Below, piece after piece: positions 8,248-15,567 of a stretch of DNA of 42,090 nucleotides (position 1 is the stretch's first letter; each line of letters opens with the position of its first letter). The stretch is from Verrucomicrobiaceae bacterium (lineage in GTDB: Bacteria; Verrucomicrobiota; Verrucomicrobiia; Verrucomicrobiales; Verrucomicrobiaceae). The stretch spans positions 1 to 42,090 of the forward strand of contig JAIYDW010000092.1 of the NCBI GenBank assembly GCA_027487315.1, in the 5' to 3' direction. A program made the position numbers and the translations under genes. The notes beneath the pieces are model-generated. The model worked only from the letters and a program-made list of their open reading frames with translations. It was not told where the DNA came from and searched no databases.

Positions 8248-9108
8248 CTATTTCGCTCTCACCTTCTCGACAAAGTCCCCCAACGCCTTCGTCGTCAAAT
8301 CCCCTTCCGTTCCGATGAGCGCATTGATCTTCGAGTGATTCGTCTCCTTCCCTCCAAACACTGTCACCGGAACCTCCGCTCCCTTCAACACCGCCGCCAA
8401 ACGCCGCGCCTGAGCCGAGTTATCTGGATGATCCGCCACATGCACGATCAAAAACGGCGGAATCCCCTTCCCCTTCGCCACATGCGTCACCGCTGAAAAA
8501 CCCACGTGCTTCGCCGCATCATTCCCGAACTTCTCCCGATGCCCAAACGTCGCCTGCGGCTCGTGATGCACCCGCCGCCGCGTCTCCGCCGTCTCAATGA
8601 TCGCCGGAATGTCATACGTGTCGCCATCCACCGGCACGCAGCCCATGAGCACCTCAAACGATACCCCTTCCGCCTTCAAGTAACGATCATCCGTGCAAAT
8701 CAAAGCCGCCAGTTGCGCCCCCGATGAATGCCCACCCACCAGCACCCGCCGCGGATCTCCCCCATGCTCGCCAACATGCTTCTGCATCCACCCAAACGCC
8801 TTCGCCACATCCCCAACCAGCTCCTCCATCTTCACCTCCGGCAGCAGTCGATGATTGATCGACACAAACACAAACCCCTGCTCCATGAACCAGGCCGGCT
8901 TCTCTTGCACATTCGCCTTGTCCCCCGACTGCCAGCCTCCCCCATGAATCCAAAACACCACCGGCAAATCCTTCGCGTTCGCAGGCGCATACACATCCAG
9001 CACATGCCGCGCATGCCCATCCTCAAAGTAACGAAACTCCCGCTTCAGTTCCTGAGCCACCGCAGCGACCCCAACCAACAAACCCGCAAGCACAATGCAT
9101 TTCATCAT
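8248..9108 (-). CDS. Secreted alpha/beta hydrolase (esterase, BD-FAE/HSL-like)
   Basis: 286 residues from the ATG pair at 9108/9105. The longer open frame back to 9180 overlaps the upstream deacetylase gene and would bury the signal peptide (about residues 4-18, '[14 protein letters not shown]'), so it is rejected. The oxyanion motif HGGGW is at 55-59 and the nucleophile elbow GHSSG at 126-130 (Ser128). A plausible acid Asp lies in '[11 protein letters not shown]' and the His in 'ETNHSKIN' near the C-terminus. This is the arrangement of small-ester hydrolases that remove acetyl or feruloyl groups from polysaccharides, or cleave other short esters. It is the second gene of a leftward pair, 26 bp after the polysaccharide deacetylase, consistent with joint removal of substituents from a glycan. 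Confidence 0.9.
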   Translation of the reverse strand: MMKCIVLAGLLVGVAAVAQELKREFRYFEDGHARHVLDVYAPANAKDLPVVFWIHGGGWQSGDKANVQEKPAWFMEQGFVFVSINHRLLPEVKMEELVGDVAKAFGWMQKHVGEHGGDPRRVLVGGHSSGAQLAALICTDDRYLKAEGVSFEVLMGCVPVDGDTYDIPAIIETAETRRRVHHEPQATFGHREKFGNDAAKHVGFSAVTHVAKGKGIPPFLIVHVADHPDNSAQARRLAAVLKGAEVPVTVFGGKETNHSKINALIGTEGDLTTKALGDFVEKVRAK

Positions 9109-9134
9109 ACCGACCCATACGTCGCCATTCACCC

Positions 9135-9854
9135 TTACTTGACGTATTTCGCCAAATCTCTCATCGCGACCACCATGCACCCCTCATCTTTCAAGTGCTG
9201 CATGTAAGCCTCAAACTTCACCGGATCGGTGTTCACCCACGGATGCTTGATGTCCGGCACCCCGTGAAACGTCATCACCGCAATCCGCCCCCCTTTTGCC
9301 TGCGCCACTGCCGCCTTGAATTGCTCCAGCGTACTCTCAGGCTTCCCATCAAACGCCTGCGGCATCAGCAAAGCAACATCCGTCGCCGGATCAAAAGCCT
9401 TCGCCCCTCCAGCCCTCGCAAACAGGTATCCCCGCTCCCGCAACAACTTCACCGCCACCTCGCTCGTCGCGTAGCCAGGATAACAAAAACTCACCGGCTT
9501 CGGAATGCCATGCTTCTCACACTGCTGCTCGATGAAGGCCACATCCGCCGCCAGTTGCTCAGGCTTCTGCTTCGCCACCCCGGTATGCTTCCTGGTGTGA
9601 TTGCCAATCTCGAAGCCATCCTGATGCAAAGCCTTGATCTGCTCCCAAGTCATGTAGTGCTTCTTGTCGATGAGAAACTCAAAACCCTCCGTGATGAAAA
9701 ACGTCGCCCTAAAGCCATGCTTCTTCAGTAGCGGCGCCACATAACTCGCCTGACTCGCCACCGAATCATCGAACGTCAACACCACCAGCTTGTCCGGCAC
9801 CGGTTCAGCCCGCAGCGAAGTCACAAACAACAAAGCTAAAAAGAACATTTTCAT
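9135..9854 (-). CDS. Secreted polysaccharide deacetylase (NodB domain)
   Basis: 239 residues from the ATG at 9854, chosen because a signal peptide ([16 protein letters not shown]) starts there; the upstream 16 codons carry no such feature. The carbohydrate esterase family 4 motifs are present: 'LTFDDS' with the catalytic/metal Asp pair near residues 28-29, and the zinc-binding H-x3-H in 'GNHTRKH' near residue 84. 'FCYPGYATS' follows as motif 3 (R of the usual RxPY replaced), and 'VMTFHGV' carries the late His. It would remove N- or O-acetyl groups from a polysaccharide or peptidoglycan. Its start faces that of the second sulfatase across 88 bp, and it heads an operon with the esterase. Confidence 0.9.
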   Translation of the reverse strand: MKMFFLALLFVTSLRAEPVPDKLVVLTFDDSVASQASYVAPLLKKHGFRATFFITEGFEFLIDKKHYMTWEQIKALHQDGFEIGNHTRKHTGVAKQKPEQLAADVAFIEQQCEKHGIPKPVSFCYPGYATSEVAVKLLRERGYLFARAGGAKAFDPATDVALLMPQAFDGKPESTLEQFKAAVAQAKGGRIAVMTFHGVPDIKHPWVNTDPVKFEAYMQHLKDEGCMVVAMRDLAKYVK

Positions 9855-9942
9855 CCGCCCATATCCTTCGACACCCCCACCACTCCGCAAGCCCGAATAC
9901 AAAACCTCGAAAGCCCTACCCCACCATGACGTTCACCCTCCC

Positions 9943-11325
9943 ATGATTCGACTGCTCTGCCTCCTCGCTCTCCACCTCGGGTGCTCACTGCAGGCCGCAT
10001 CAAAGCCCAACATCATCTTCATCCTCGCCGACGACTACGGCTGGGGTGATCCCGCTTGCTACGGCCATCCATACGCGCGGACGCCCAACATCGACCGCCT
10101 CGCGCGCGAGGGCACCCGCTTCACTCAGTTCTACGCCACCGGTGTCACCTGCTGCCCCGCACGCACAGGCCTCATGACGGGCAAACGGCCGGCGACCTTT
10201 GCAAAGTATCCCGCCAGCTTTGGTTTTGGGGATCGCATCACAGTCACTGAGCTGATGAAAAAAGCGGGTTACGCCACTGGCCACTTCGGCAAATGGCACA
10301 TCGGACCCAGCATGACACCGGGAACGTACGGCATCGACGTGATCGGCTCCGACGAGGAAAACGCAGCTCCTAAGCCCGTCGATGGCGGCAAGGACACCCG
10401 TCTCTTTGACAACGCCATCACCTTTCTGGAGAAGCACCAGGACATGCCCTTCTACATGAATGTGTGGGGCCATATCACGCATCATCCCATCCAGCCGCAG
10501 CAGCGCTTTGTGGATGAGTTCGCCAGCTTGAAGGTGAAGGACGACGACTTCTCCGACTACCAGCGCGAGAAGTTCGCCACCGTGCGAAAACACGGCGGCG
10601 ATGTCGATGACTCCATGCGGCGCTTCCTCGGCGAGGCCTTCTCAATGGATCAAGACATCGGTCGCCTGCTGGCCAAGCTCGATGAACTCAAACTCACCGA
10701 AAACACCCTCGTCATCTTCAACAGCGATCAAGGCCCCTCATCGCCACAGGATGTGTTGCGCGAGCGCACCGCCGCCACCGCCGCCAAGAAACCCCTCTCA
10801 CCCGAAAAGGCCCGTCTCGCACACCATTTGCTCGGATACCCAGGCCCGGACGTCCGAGGCGGAAAACACGGCGACTACGAAGGCGGCGTCCGCGTGCCCT
10901 TCATCGTCCGCTGGCCGGGAAAAGTGCCAGCAGGCCGAGTGGACACCCAATCCGTGCTCAGCGGCACCGACTGGCTGCCGACCCTGTGCGCCATCACCGG
11001 CGTGACCTTCAACGCCGACGAATTCGATGGCGAAGACGTCTCCGCCTCCCTCCTCGGCGGCGTCCACGTCCGCACCCAGCCGCTATTCTGGAAAGTGAAC
11101 TCCGAGAAAAGCGATCCCACCATGCGCTGGCAAAACTGGAAGCTCCACCTCCCGCATCGCGCACGCGGCGAAGTCGAACTCTATGACCTCTCCAACGATC
11201 CCGCCGAACGCCACAACCTCGCCTCCCAAAAACCCGACCTCGTCCAAGACCTCGCCTCCCGCCTCAAAGCCTGGACCGACTCGTTGCCCAAAACTTACGA
11301 GCACGGGGATGTGAAGGAGAATTGA
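9943..11325 (+). CDS. Secreted sulfatase (formylglycine-dependent), second copy
   Basis: 460 residues from the ATG at 9943, which opens a signal peptide (MIRLLCLLALHLGCSLQAAS); 51 further upstream codons in frame overlap the divergent deacetylase and look non-coding. Metal-binding D30-D31 in 'FILADDYGWG'; formylglycine motif C-C-P-A-R with Cys70 as the converted residue, a permitted variant of CxPxR. GKWH follows in 'GHFGKWHIG', then 'FNSDQGP', where the second metal pair is Asp-Gln rather than the commoner Asp-Asn. Compared with the sulfatase at 5695 it is a distant paralogue and less C-biased at third positions, so the pair did not arise by recent duplication. A catabolic role on sulfated polysaccharide is inferred from its neighbours. 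Confidence 0.92.
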   Translation: MIRLLCLLALHLGCSLQAASKPNIIFILADDYGWGDPACYGHPYARTPNIDRLAREGTRFTQFYATGVTCCPARTGLMTGKRPATFAKYPASFGFGDRITVTELMKKAGYATGHFGKWHIGPSMTPGTYGIDVIGSDEENAAPKPVDGGKDTRLFDNAITFLEKHQDMPFYMNVWGHITHHPIQPQQRFVDEFASLKVKDDDFSDYQREKFATVRKHGGDVDDSMRRFLGEAFSMDQDIGRLLAKLDELKLTENTLVIFNSDQGPSSPQDVLRERTAATAAKKPLSPEKARLAHHLLGYPGPDVRGGKHGDYEGGVRVPFIVRWPGKVPAGRVDTQSVLSGTDWLPTLCAITGVTFNADEFDGEDVSASLLGGVHVRTQPLFWKVNSEKSDPTMRWQNWKLHLPHRARGEVELYDLSNDPAERHNLASQKPDLVQDLASRLKAWTDSLPKTYEHGDVKEN

Positions 11326-11357
11326 GGGCTGAGGAAAGCTGAAAACGGCATTGGCAA

Positions 11358-11383
11358 ATTGCGTATTGCATGCAATATGCAAT
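11358..11383. promoter_or_regulatory. 26-bp near-perfect palindrome before the ATPase gene
   Basis: The half site ATTGCGTATTGCA is followed directly by its inverted copy TGCAATATGCAAT. Twelve of 13 base pairs match (only 11363/11378 mismatch), with no spacer. It ends 5 bp before the ATG at 11389. This spacing suits an operator of a dimeric regulator or an RNA hairpin covering the start codon. It lies in an otherwise unremarkable 63-bp gap after the sulfatase. Confidence 0.6.
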
Positions 11384-11388
11384 CATTC

Positions 11389-12540
11389 ATGGCGAATTAC
11401 ACCAGAGTTCAGAGCCTCCCGGAACCAGGAACAGAGACATTTTTCCTCTGGGGACCGAGGCAGTCCGGCAAGACGACGCTGCTACGTCAGCGCTACCCCG
11501 AAGCGGTGTGGATCGACCTGCTGAAGGCCGATGAGTTACGACGCTATGCCACGCGGCCCGAGCTGCTGCGGGAGGAACTCGCGAAGAGCGGTGGCCGTTT
11601 TGTAGTGGTGGATGAGGTGCAGAAAGTGCCCGCCCTGCTCGATGAGGCGCATTGGTTGCATGAGAATGCCGGCATCCATTTTGCACTCTGCGGATCGAGT
11701 GCGCGGAAGCTGAAACGAGGCCACGGCAACTTGCTCGGCGGCCGTGCTCTGCGGCGGGAACTCTTTGGACTCTCAGCGCATGAGGTGGGAGCGGACTTTG
11801 ACCTGAACCGGATGCTGAACCACGGCACGCTGCCGAGAATCTACGCCGGCAACAGCCCGCGCCCGCTGCTCAATGCCTATGTGGCCGATTACCTGAAAGA
11901 GGAGGTCATGGCCGAGGGGTTGGTCCGACATCTGCCGCCATTTTCGGACTTTCTGAATGCAGCGGCGCTGACGGATACGGAGCAGGTGAATTTCACGAAT
12001 CTGGGCCGCGAGCTGGGCGTGTCCCGCGAGACGGTGAGAGGCTATTTCGAGATACTGAGCGACACACTGCTGGCCCGCATGCTGCCGCCTTACCGCAAAC
12101 GCCCGAAACGGCGGCTGTCACTGGCGGACAAGTTTTACTTCCATGATGTGGGCGTCGTGAACTTCCTCGCCCGGCGCGGCACCATCGAGCCGGGTGGCGA
12201 ATTGTTTGGCAAGGCGTTCGAGAACTGGGTCTTCCACGAGCTATGCTGCTACAACAGTTATCGTGATCGCTTTGCAGACTTCAGCTTCTGGAGACTGAGC
12301 ACCGGCGCAGAGGTGGACTTCATCGTCAACGACCTCGAATGCGCCATCGAGTGCAAATCCTCCGCCGAGGTGCAGACACATCACTTGAAAGGCCTGCGCC
12401 AGCTGAAACTGGAGCATCCATCGGTGAAGAAGCAGATCGTCGTCAGTCGCGAGTCCAAAAGTCGCAAGACCAGCGATGGCATCGAAATCCTGAGCGTGGC
12501 GGATTTCGTGGTCGCGCTGTGGTCGGGCCACTTGTTCTGA
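11389..12540 (+). CDS. AAA ATPase with DUF4143 (restriction-nuclease-like) C-terminal domain
   Basis: 383 residues from the ATG at 11389. Two earlier in-frame starts (TTG 11359, ATG 11377) fall inside the palindrome, so the third is preferred though not proven. N-terminal ATPase with Walker A 'GPRQSGKTT' (22-30) and Walker B 'VVVDEV' (about 78-83); middle 'YVADYLKEEV' segment and a winged-helix-like 'LGRELGVSRETVRGYFEIL'; C-terminal DUF4143 with 'FENWVFHEL' and a PD-(D/E)xK-like pattern 'GAEVDF...ECKSS' (Asp, Glu-x-Lys). This family is widespread and often sporadically distributed; its function is unclear, with mobile or toxin-like and DNA-directed roles proposed. The base composition is unlike its neighbours: the coding strand is G-rich in a region where this strand is otherwise C-rich, suggesting recent arrival. 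Confidence 0.9.
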   Translation: MANYTRVQSLPEPGTETFFLWGPRQSGKTTLLRQRYPEAVWIDLLKADELRRYATRPELLREELAKSGGRFVVVDEVQKVPALLDEAHWLHENAGIHFALCGSSARKLKRGHGNLLGGRALRRELFGLSAHEVGADFDLNRMLNHGTLPRIYAGNSPRPLLNAYVADYLKEEVMAEGLVRHLPPFSDFLNAAALTDTEQVNFTNLGRELGVSRETVRGYFEILSDTLLARMLPPYRKRPKRRLSLADKFYFHDVGVVNFLARRGTIEPGGELFGKAFENWVFHELCCYNSYRDRFADFSFWRLSTGAEVDFIVNDLECAIECKSSAEVQTHHLKGLRQLKLEHPSVKKQIVVSRESKSRKTSDGIEILSVADFVVALWSGHLF

Positions 12541-12686
12541 CACCTATGAAAGTCAATGCCCCGTCGTTGCAGCCAGAGGATAAGCGAAATCACATCTGAC
12601 TCCGAACTTCCCTTTTGCCGAGCCAAACCGCGGACCCACTCACTCAACAGATCGAGCTTGACCCTTCCCGATCTCACCACCTTCCC

Positions 12687-13670
12687 CTACCCCAAATAAT
12701 CCCCCACATACGCCTCCACAATCCCCTTCAACGAAGGCGGCACCGGCAACCCCAACGCCACCGCCCTGCTGCCATCCACCGCCTGCGGCCAGTTGTCCAC
12801 AATCCCCTGAATCCGCGCGTCAAACGCCTCTACCCACGGCCCCAGCGTGATCCCCTTCTCCGCCGCCACCTCTCGCACCACCGCCTCCGCCAACGCCGGC
12901 GTCACCGCATGCGCCGGCAACACAAACGCTCGATCACTCCCCATCCTCGTCCCCTCCACTTCATGCAGCGCAATGAACGACTCCACCACCGTCCGATACC
13001 CCGTCATCGGATGCCGCTGATCCCGCCGCACCGGTAGCAAACACGCCTCCCCATTGAGCGGCTCCCGAAACATCCCGCTCGCCCAGCTCGACGCCGCCGC
13101 ATTCGGCTTCCCCGGCCGAACAATCACCGTCGGCAATCGTACACTCCGCCCGTCAAAGTGCCCCTTCCGCGTGTGATCGTTCACCAGCATCTCACAGATC
13201 GCCTTCGTCATCCCATAAGTCGTCTGCGGCGTGTGCTTCGTCCGATCCGTGTTCACCGCCTCCATCCCCTCCCCGCCAAAACACGCAATGCTGCTCGCAA
13301 ACACCACCCTCGGCCTGCCCGCGATCGCTCGCGCCGCCTCAAACACATGCCGACCCCCGTCCAAATTCACTCGCAACGCATCATCAAACCGCTCCTCGCA
13401 TTCCCCGCTCACCATCGACGCCAAATGAAAAATCGCCGTGTCCTCCCGGCTTCCCACCGCCTCAAACACCGTCTCCCGGTCCCCAATATCCCCCACCACC
13501 TGCCGCACCCGCCCATCCGTCGCCGCCACATGAAAAAACGCATCCAACAACACCACCTCATCAATCGCCTCAGCTTCCCCGCTCGGCCCCGTTAACGCCC
13601 CCCGCCGCAGCAACGCCTCACACAATTTGGATCCAAGGAACCCGCCGCCGCCAGTGATCAAGATTTTCAT
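12687..13670 (-). CDS. denD: NAD-dependent SDR, D-erythronate dehydrogenase-like (DenD)
   Basis: 327 residues, extended short-chain dehydrogenase/epimerase. N-terminal Rossmann motif 'ITGGGGFLG' (5-13) and catalytic 'YGMTK' (Tyr-x3-Lys) following 'TPQTT'; 'FASSIACFGG' supplies the active-site Ser region. The overall pattern, including 'RLPTVIVRPGKPNAAASSWASGMFREPLNGE', is that of DenD, which oxidises D-erythronate at C2, and of related epimerase-like proteins. Symbol and substrate rest on pattern recall rather than a search, so confidence in the exact reaction is moderate. The other enzymes of the four-carbon acid pathway (kinase, isomerase, aldolase) are not here. A GGGAGGGG ribosome-binding-like sequence lies about 11 bases before the ATG. 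It is divergent from the next dehydrogenase gene (64 bp between starts). Confidence 0.75.
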   Translation of the reverse strand: MKILITGGGGFLGSKLCEALLRRGALTGPSGEAEAIDEVVLLDAFFHVAATDGRVRQVVGDIGDRETVFEAVGSREDTAIFHLASMVSGECEERFDDALRVNLDGGRHVFEAARAIAGRPRVVFASSIACFGGEGMEAVNTDRTKHTPQTTYGMTKAICEMLVNDHTRKGHFDGRSVRLPTVIVRPGKPNAAASSWASGMFREPLNGEACLLPVRRDQRHPMTGYRTVVESFIALHEVEGTRMGSDRAFVLPAHAVTPALAEAVVREVAAEKGITLGPWVEAFDARIQGIVDNWPQAVDGSRAVALGLPVPPSLKGIVEAYVGDYLG

Positions 13671-13734
13671 GATGGTAAAACCCCTCCCACCCTAGCCAAC
13701 TTGCTTCACTTGCCAATCACAGCTACCACATTTC

Positions 13735-14607
13735 ATGCATCAACCCCTCCTCGGACAAAAAATCGGCTTTGTCGGCCTCGGCAACATGGGCCGCGCCAAC
13801 GCCCGCCACCTCCACGAAGCCGGCGTCGAAGTCATCGTCTGGAACCGCAGTGACGCCCCCGCCGAAGCCGCCGTCGCCCTCGGCATGAAACGCGCCCCCT
13901 CGCTCCCCGATCTCGCCCGCACCATCGGCCCCGGCACCCTCTGCATCAATCTCACCCTGACCGATGTCGTCGACCAAGTCGTCTTCGGCCCCGGCGGCCT
14001 CATCGAAGGCCTCCACCCCGACGCCCTCATCATCGACTTCGGCACCACCGGCGTCCCCGAAACCCAAGCCTTCGCCAAACGCGTGCATTGGATCGACGCC
14101 CCCGTCTCCGGTGGTCAAGTCGGCGCCGAAGCCGGCAACCTCACCATCATGGCCGGCGGCACCGAAGCCAATTTCCAACGCGCCCTGCCCGTTCTGCAGG
14201 CCGTCGGCCAAAATATCACCCACATGGGCGCCTCCGGTTCCGGCCAGGTCACCAAACTCGCCAACCAGCTCATCGTCGCCCAAACCATCGACGCCGTCGC
14301 CCAGGCCCTCCGCCTCGCCGAACTCTCCGGTGTCGATCCCGCCCTCGTCCGCCAAGCCCTCCTCGGCGGCTTCGCTGAAAGCCGCATCCTCAACCTCCAT
14401 GGCGACCGCATGGTCCGCCGCGACTTCACCCCCGGCGGTCGCTCCACCCTCCAACTCAAAGACGTCCGCCTCATCTGCCAGCTCGCCGATTCCCTCGGCT
14501 TCCACTCCCCCACCCTCGACAACTGCCGCGCCCAGTGGGAATCCTTCGTCCACGAAAAAAACGGCGCCGACCTCGACCACTCCGGCCTCTTCAAAATGTA
14601 CGAATAG
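13735..14607 (+). CDS. NAD(P)-dependent beta-hydroxyacid dehydrogenase (3-HIBADH family)
   Basis: 290 residues, the standard length. Rossmann motif 'GFVGLGNMG' (11-19); 'VWNRS' after the second strand, where Arg38 hints at NADP preference; substrate signature 'DAPVSGG' (121-127); catalytic Lys174 in 'GQVTKLANQ'. Members oxidise or reduce small beta-hydroxyacids: 3-hydroxyisobutyrate, tartronate semialdehyde, L-threonate (LtnD), glyoxylate/succinic semialdehyde. Sequence alone does not separate these here; divergent pairing with a DenD-like gene favours sugar-acid (tetronate) metabolism. No Shine-Dalgarno sequence is visible before the ATG at 13735. The gene ends 90 bp before the convergent SDR gene, with two hairpins between. 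Confidence 0.9.
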   Translation: MHQPLLGQKIGFVGLGNMGRANARHLHEAGVEVIVWNRSDAPAEAAVALGMKRAPSLPDLARTIGPGTLCINLTLTDVVDQVVFGPGGLIEGLHPDALIIDFGTTGVPETQAFAKRVHWIDAPVSGGQVGAEAGNLTIMAGGTEANFQRALPVLQAVGQNITHMGASGSGQVTKLANQLIVAQTIDAVAQALRLAELSGVDPALVRQALLGGFAESRILNLHGDRMVRRDFTPGGRSTLQLKDVRLICQLADSLGFHSPTLDNCRAQWESFVHEKNGADLDHSGLFKMYE

Positions 14608-14628
14608 CCCCATTCGCTAACCCGTAGG

Positions 14629-14646
14629 CGCAGTCGCCAGACTGCG
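14629..14646. terminator. Hairpin 1 of a pair between convergent genes
   Basis: Perfect 7-bp stem CGCAGTC / GACTGCG with a GCCA loop, preceded by CCCGTAGG. It lies 21 bp past the stop of the dehydrogenase gene. No T-run follows on either strand, so it is either a factor-independent-like bidirectional terminator of weak type or a dispersed palindromic repeat unit. Confidence 0.5.
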
Positions 14647-14675
14647 TTCCCCTTCCCCCCAATCACCCCCGTAGG

Positions 14676-14693
14676 CGCATTCGCCAGAATGCG
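14676..14693. terminator. Hairpin 2 of a pair between convergent genes
   Basis: Perfect 7-bp stem CGCATTC / GAATGCG with the same GCCA loop and the same CCCGTAGG lead as hairpin 1. The fifth base pair differs (G-C in copy 1, T-A here), and both sides have changed together. It ends 4 bp before the stop of the leftward SDR gene, so it would be in that gene's 3' end region. Confidence 0.5.
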
Positions 14694-14697
14694 ACCC

Positions 14698-15456
14698 TCA
14701 CGAGTGCATCACCTGCCCCCCATCCACATTCAGCGTCTGCCCCGTGATGTTCCGCGCATGCTCTGACGCCAAATAACACGCCATCGCCGCATACTCCTCC
14801 ACCGTCTGCCACCGCCCCAGCGGCGACACCTTCCGAATCTTCTCCTCCGCCCACACCGCATAAGGCACCCGCTCCCCCTCCGCCACCCGCGCCTGCGACG
14901 CCGCCCACACCGCCTCGTTCAGATTCGTCCGCACCATCCCCGGCGACAACGCATTCACTCGCACCCCATACGGCGCCAAATCCTTCGCCGCGCAGTGCGT
15001 GAAATTGATCAGCCCCGCCTTCGCCGCACTATACGGCGGATCCGTCTGCGACCCCATCTGCCCCGCCACCGATACCAAAAACAGCATCGACCCTCCCCCT
15101 CGCTCGATCAGCTTCGGCGCAAACGCATGCGCCACATTCACCGCCCCAATCAGATTGATCTCCAGCACCCGCGCCCAATCCCCCGGCTCCAAATTCCAAA
15201 ACGGAAACCCAAACTTCCCCGACCCCACCCCCACACAAAACACCACATGATCCACCTCCCCGCACCCCTCCGCAAACGCCCTCACCGCCGCATAGTCCGT
15301 CACATCCCCCGCCACAATCCCTCGTCCCTCATCTCCGTGCACATCAAACCCGCGCACCCCACATCCCTCCGCCGCAAAGCCCGCCGCAATCGCCGCGCCA
15401 ATCCCGCTCGCACCCCCAAAAATCACCGCCGTCTGTCCTGCAAGTTTCAAATCCAT
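14698..15456 (-). CDS. Classical short-chain dehydrogenase/reductase
   Basis: 252 residues from the ATG at 15456; the open frame extends 28 codons further but the Rossmann strand starts right after this ATG. Cofactor motif 'GGASGIG' (14-20, the usual T replaced by G); 'NLIG' with Asn101; catalytic Ser129 in 'LVSVAGQ', Tyr142 and Lys146 in 'YSAAK'; C-terminal 'NITGQTLNVDGG'. Asp38 after the second strand suggests NAD(H). The substrate cannot be assigned; sugar, polyol or sugar-acid oxidation would fit the neighbouring dehydrogenases. It converges with the beta-hydroxyacid dehydrogenase gene and diverges from the lipoprotein gene across 111 bp that contain an inverted repeat. Confidence 0.9.
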   Translation of the reverse strand: MDLKLAGQTAVIFGGASGIGAAIAAGFAAEGCGVRGFDVHGDEGRGIVAGDVTDYAAVRAFAEGCGEVDHVVFCVGVGSGKFGFPFWNLEPGDWARVLEINLIGAVNVAHAFAPKLIERGGGSMLFLVSVAGQMGSQTDPPYSAAKAGLINFTHCAAKDLAPYGVRVNALSPGMVRTNLNEAVWAASQARVAEGERVPYAVWAEEKIRKVSPLGRWQTVEEYAAMACYLASEHARNITGQTLNVDGGQVMHS

Positions 15457-15463
15457 CCCCCAT

Positions 15464-15485
15464 CCTGTCACAACCCCTCGACAGG
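15464..15485. promoter_or_regulatory. Inverted repeat between divergent genes (possible operator)
   Basis: CCTGTC at 15464-15469 and GACAGG at 15480-15485 form perfect 6-bp arms separated by 10 bases, a spacing that places the half sites on nearly the same DNA face. It sits 8 bp upstream of the SDR start and about 80 bp upstream of the lipoprotein start, where a shared regulator could act. No regulator gene is adjacent. Confidence 0.4.
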
Positions 15486-15567
15486 TAAAGTCCACTCTCT
15501 CTCGCTCCCTCCCAAAAACCTCGTGACCACACCCCGGCATCCTCCGTTAAAAACGAATTCACACCCC

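Noticed and set aside
12381-12680. Minus-strand open frame of 99 codons overlapping the ATPase end and the following gap
   Set aside because: Half of it is antisense to the conserved DUF4143 region; the remainder has no recognisable family. The 146-bp gap between the convergent genes shows nothing else.
14995-15567. Upstream extension of the lipoprotein reading frame
   Set aside because: Antisense to the SDR gene, Arg/Pro/His-rich, and it would place the lipoprotein signal in the middle of the protein.
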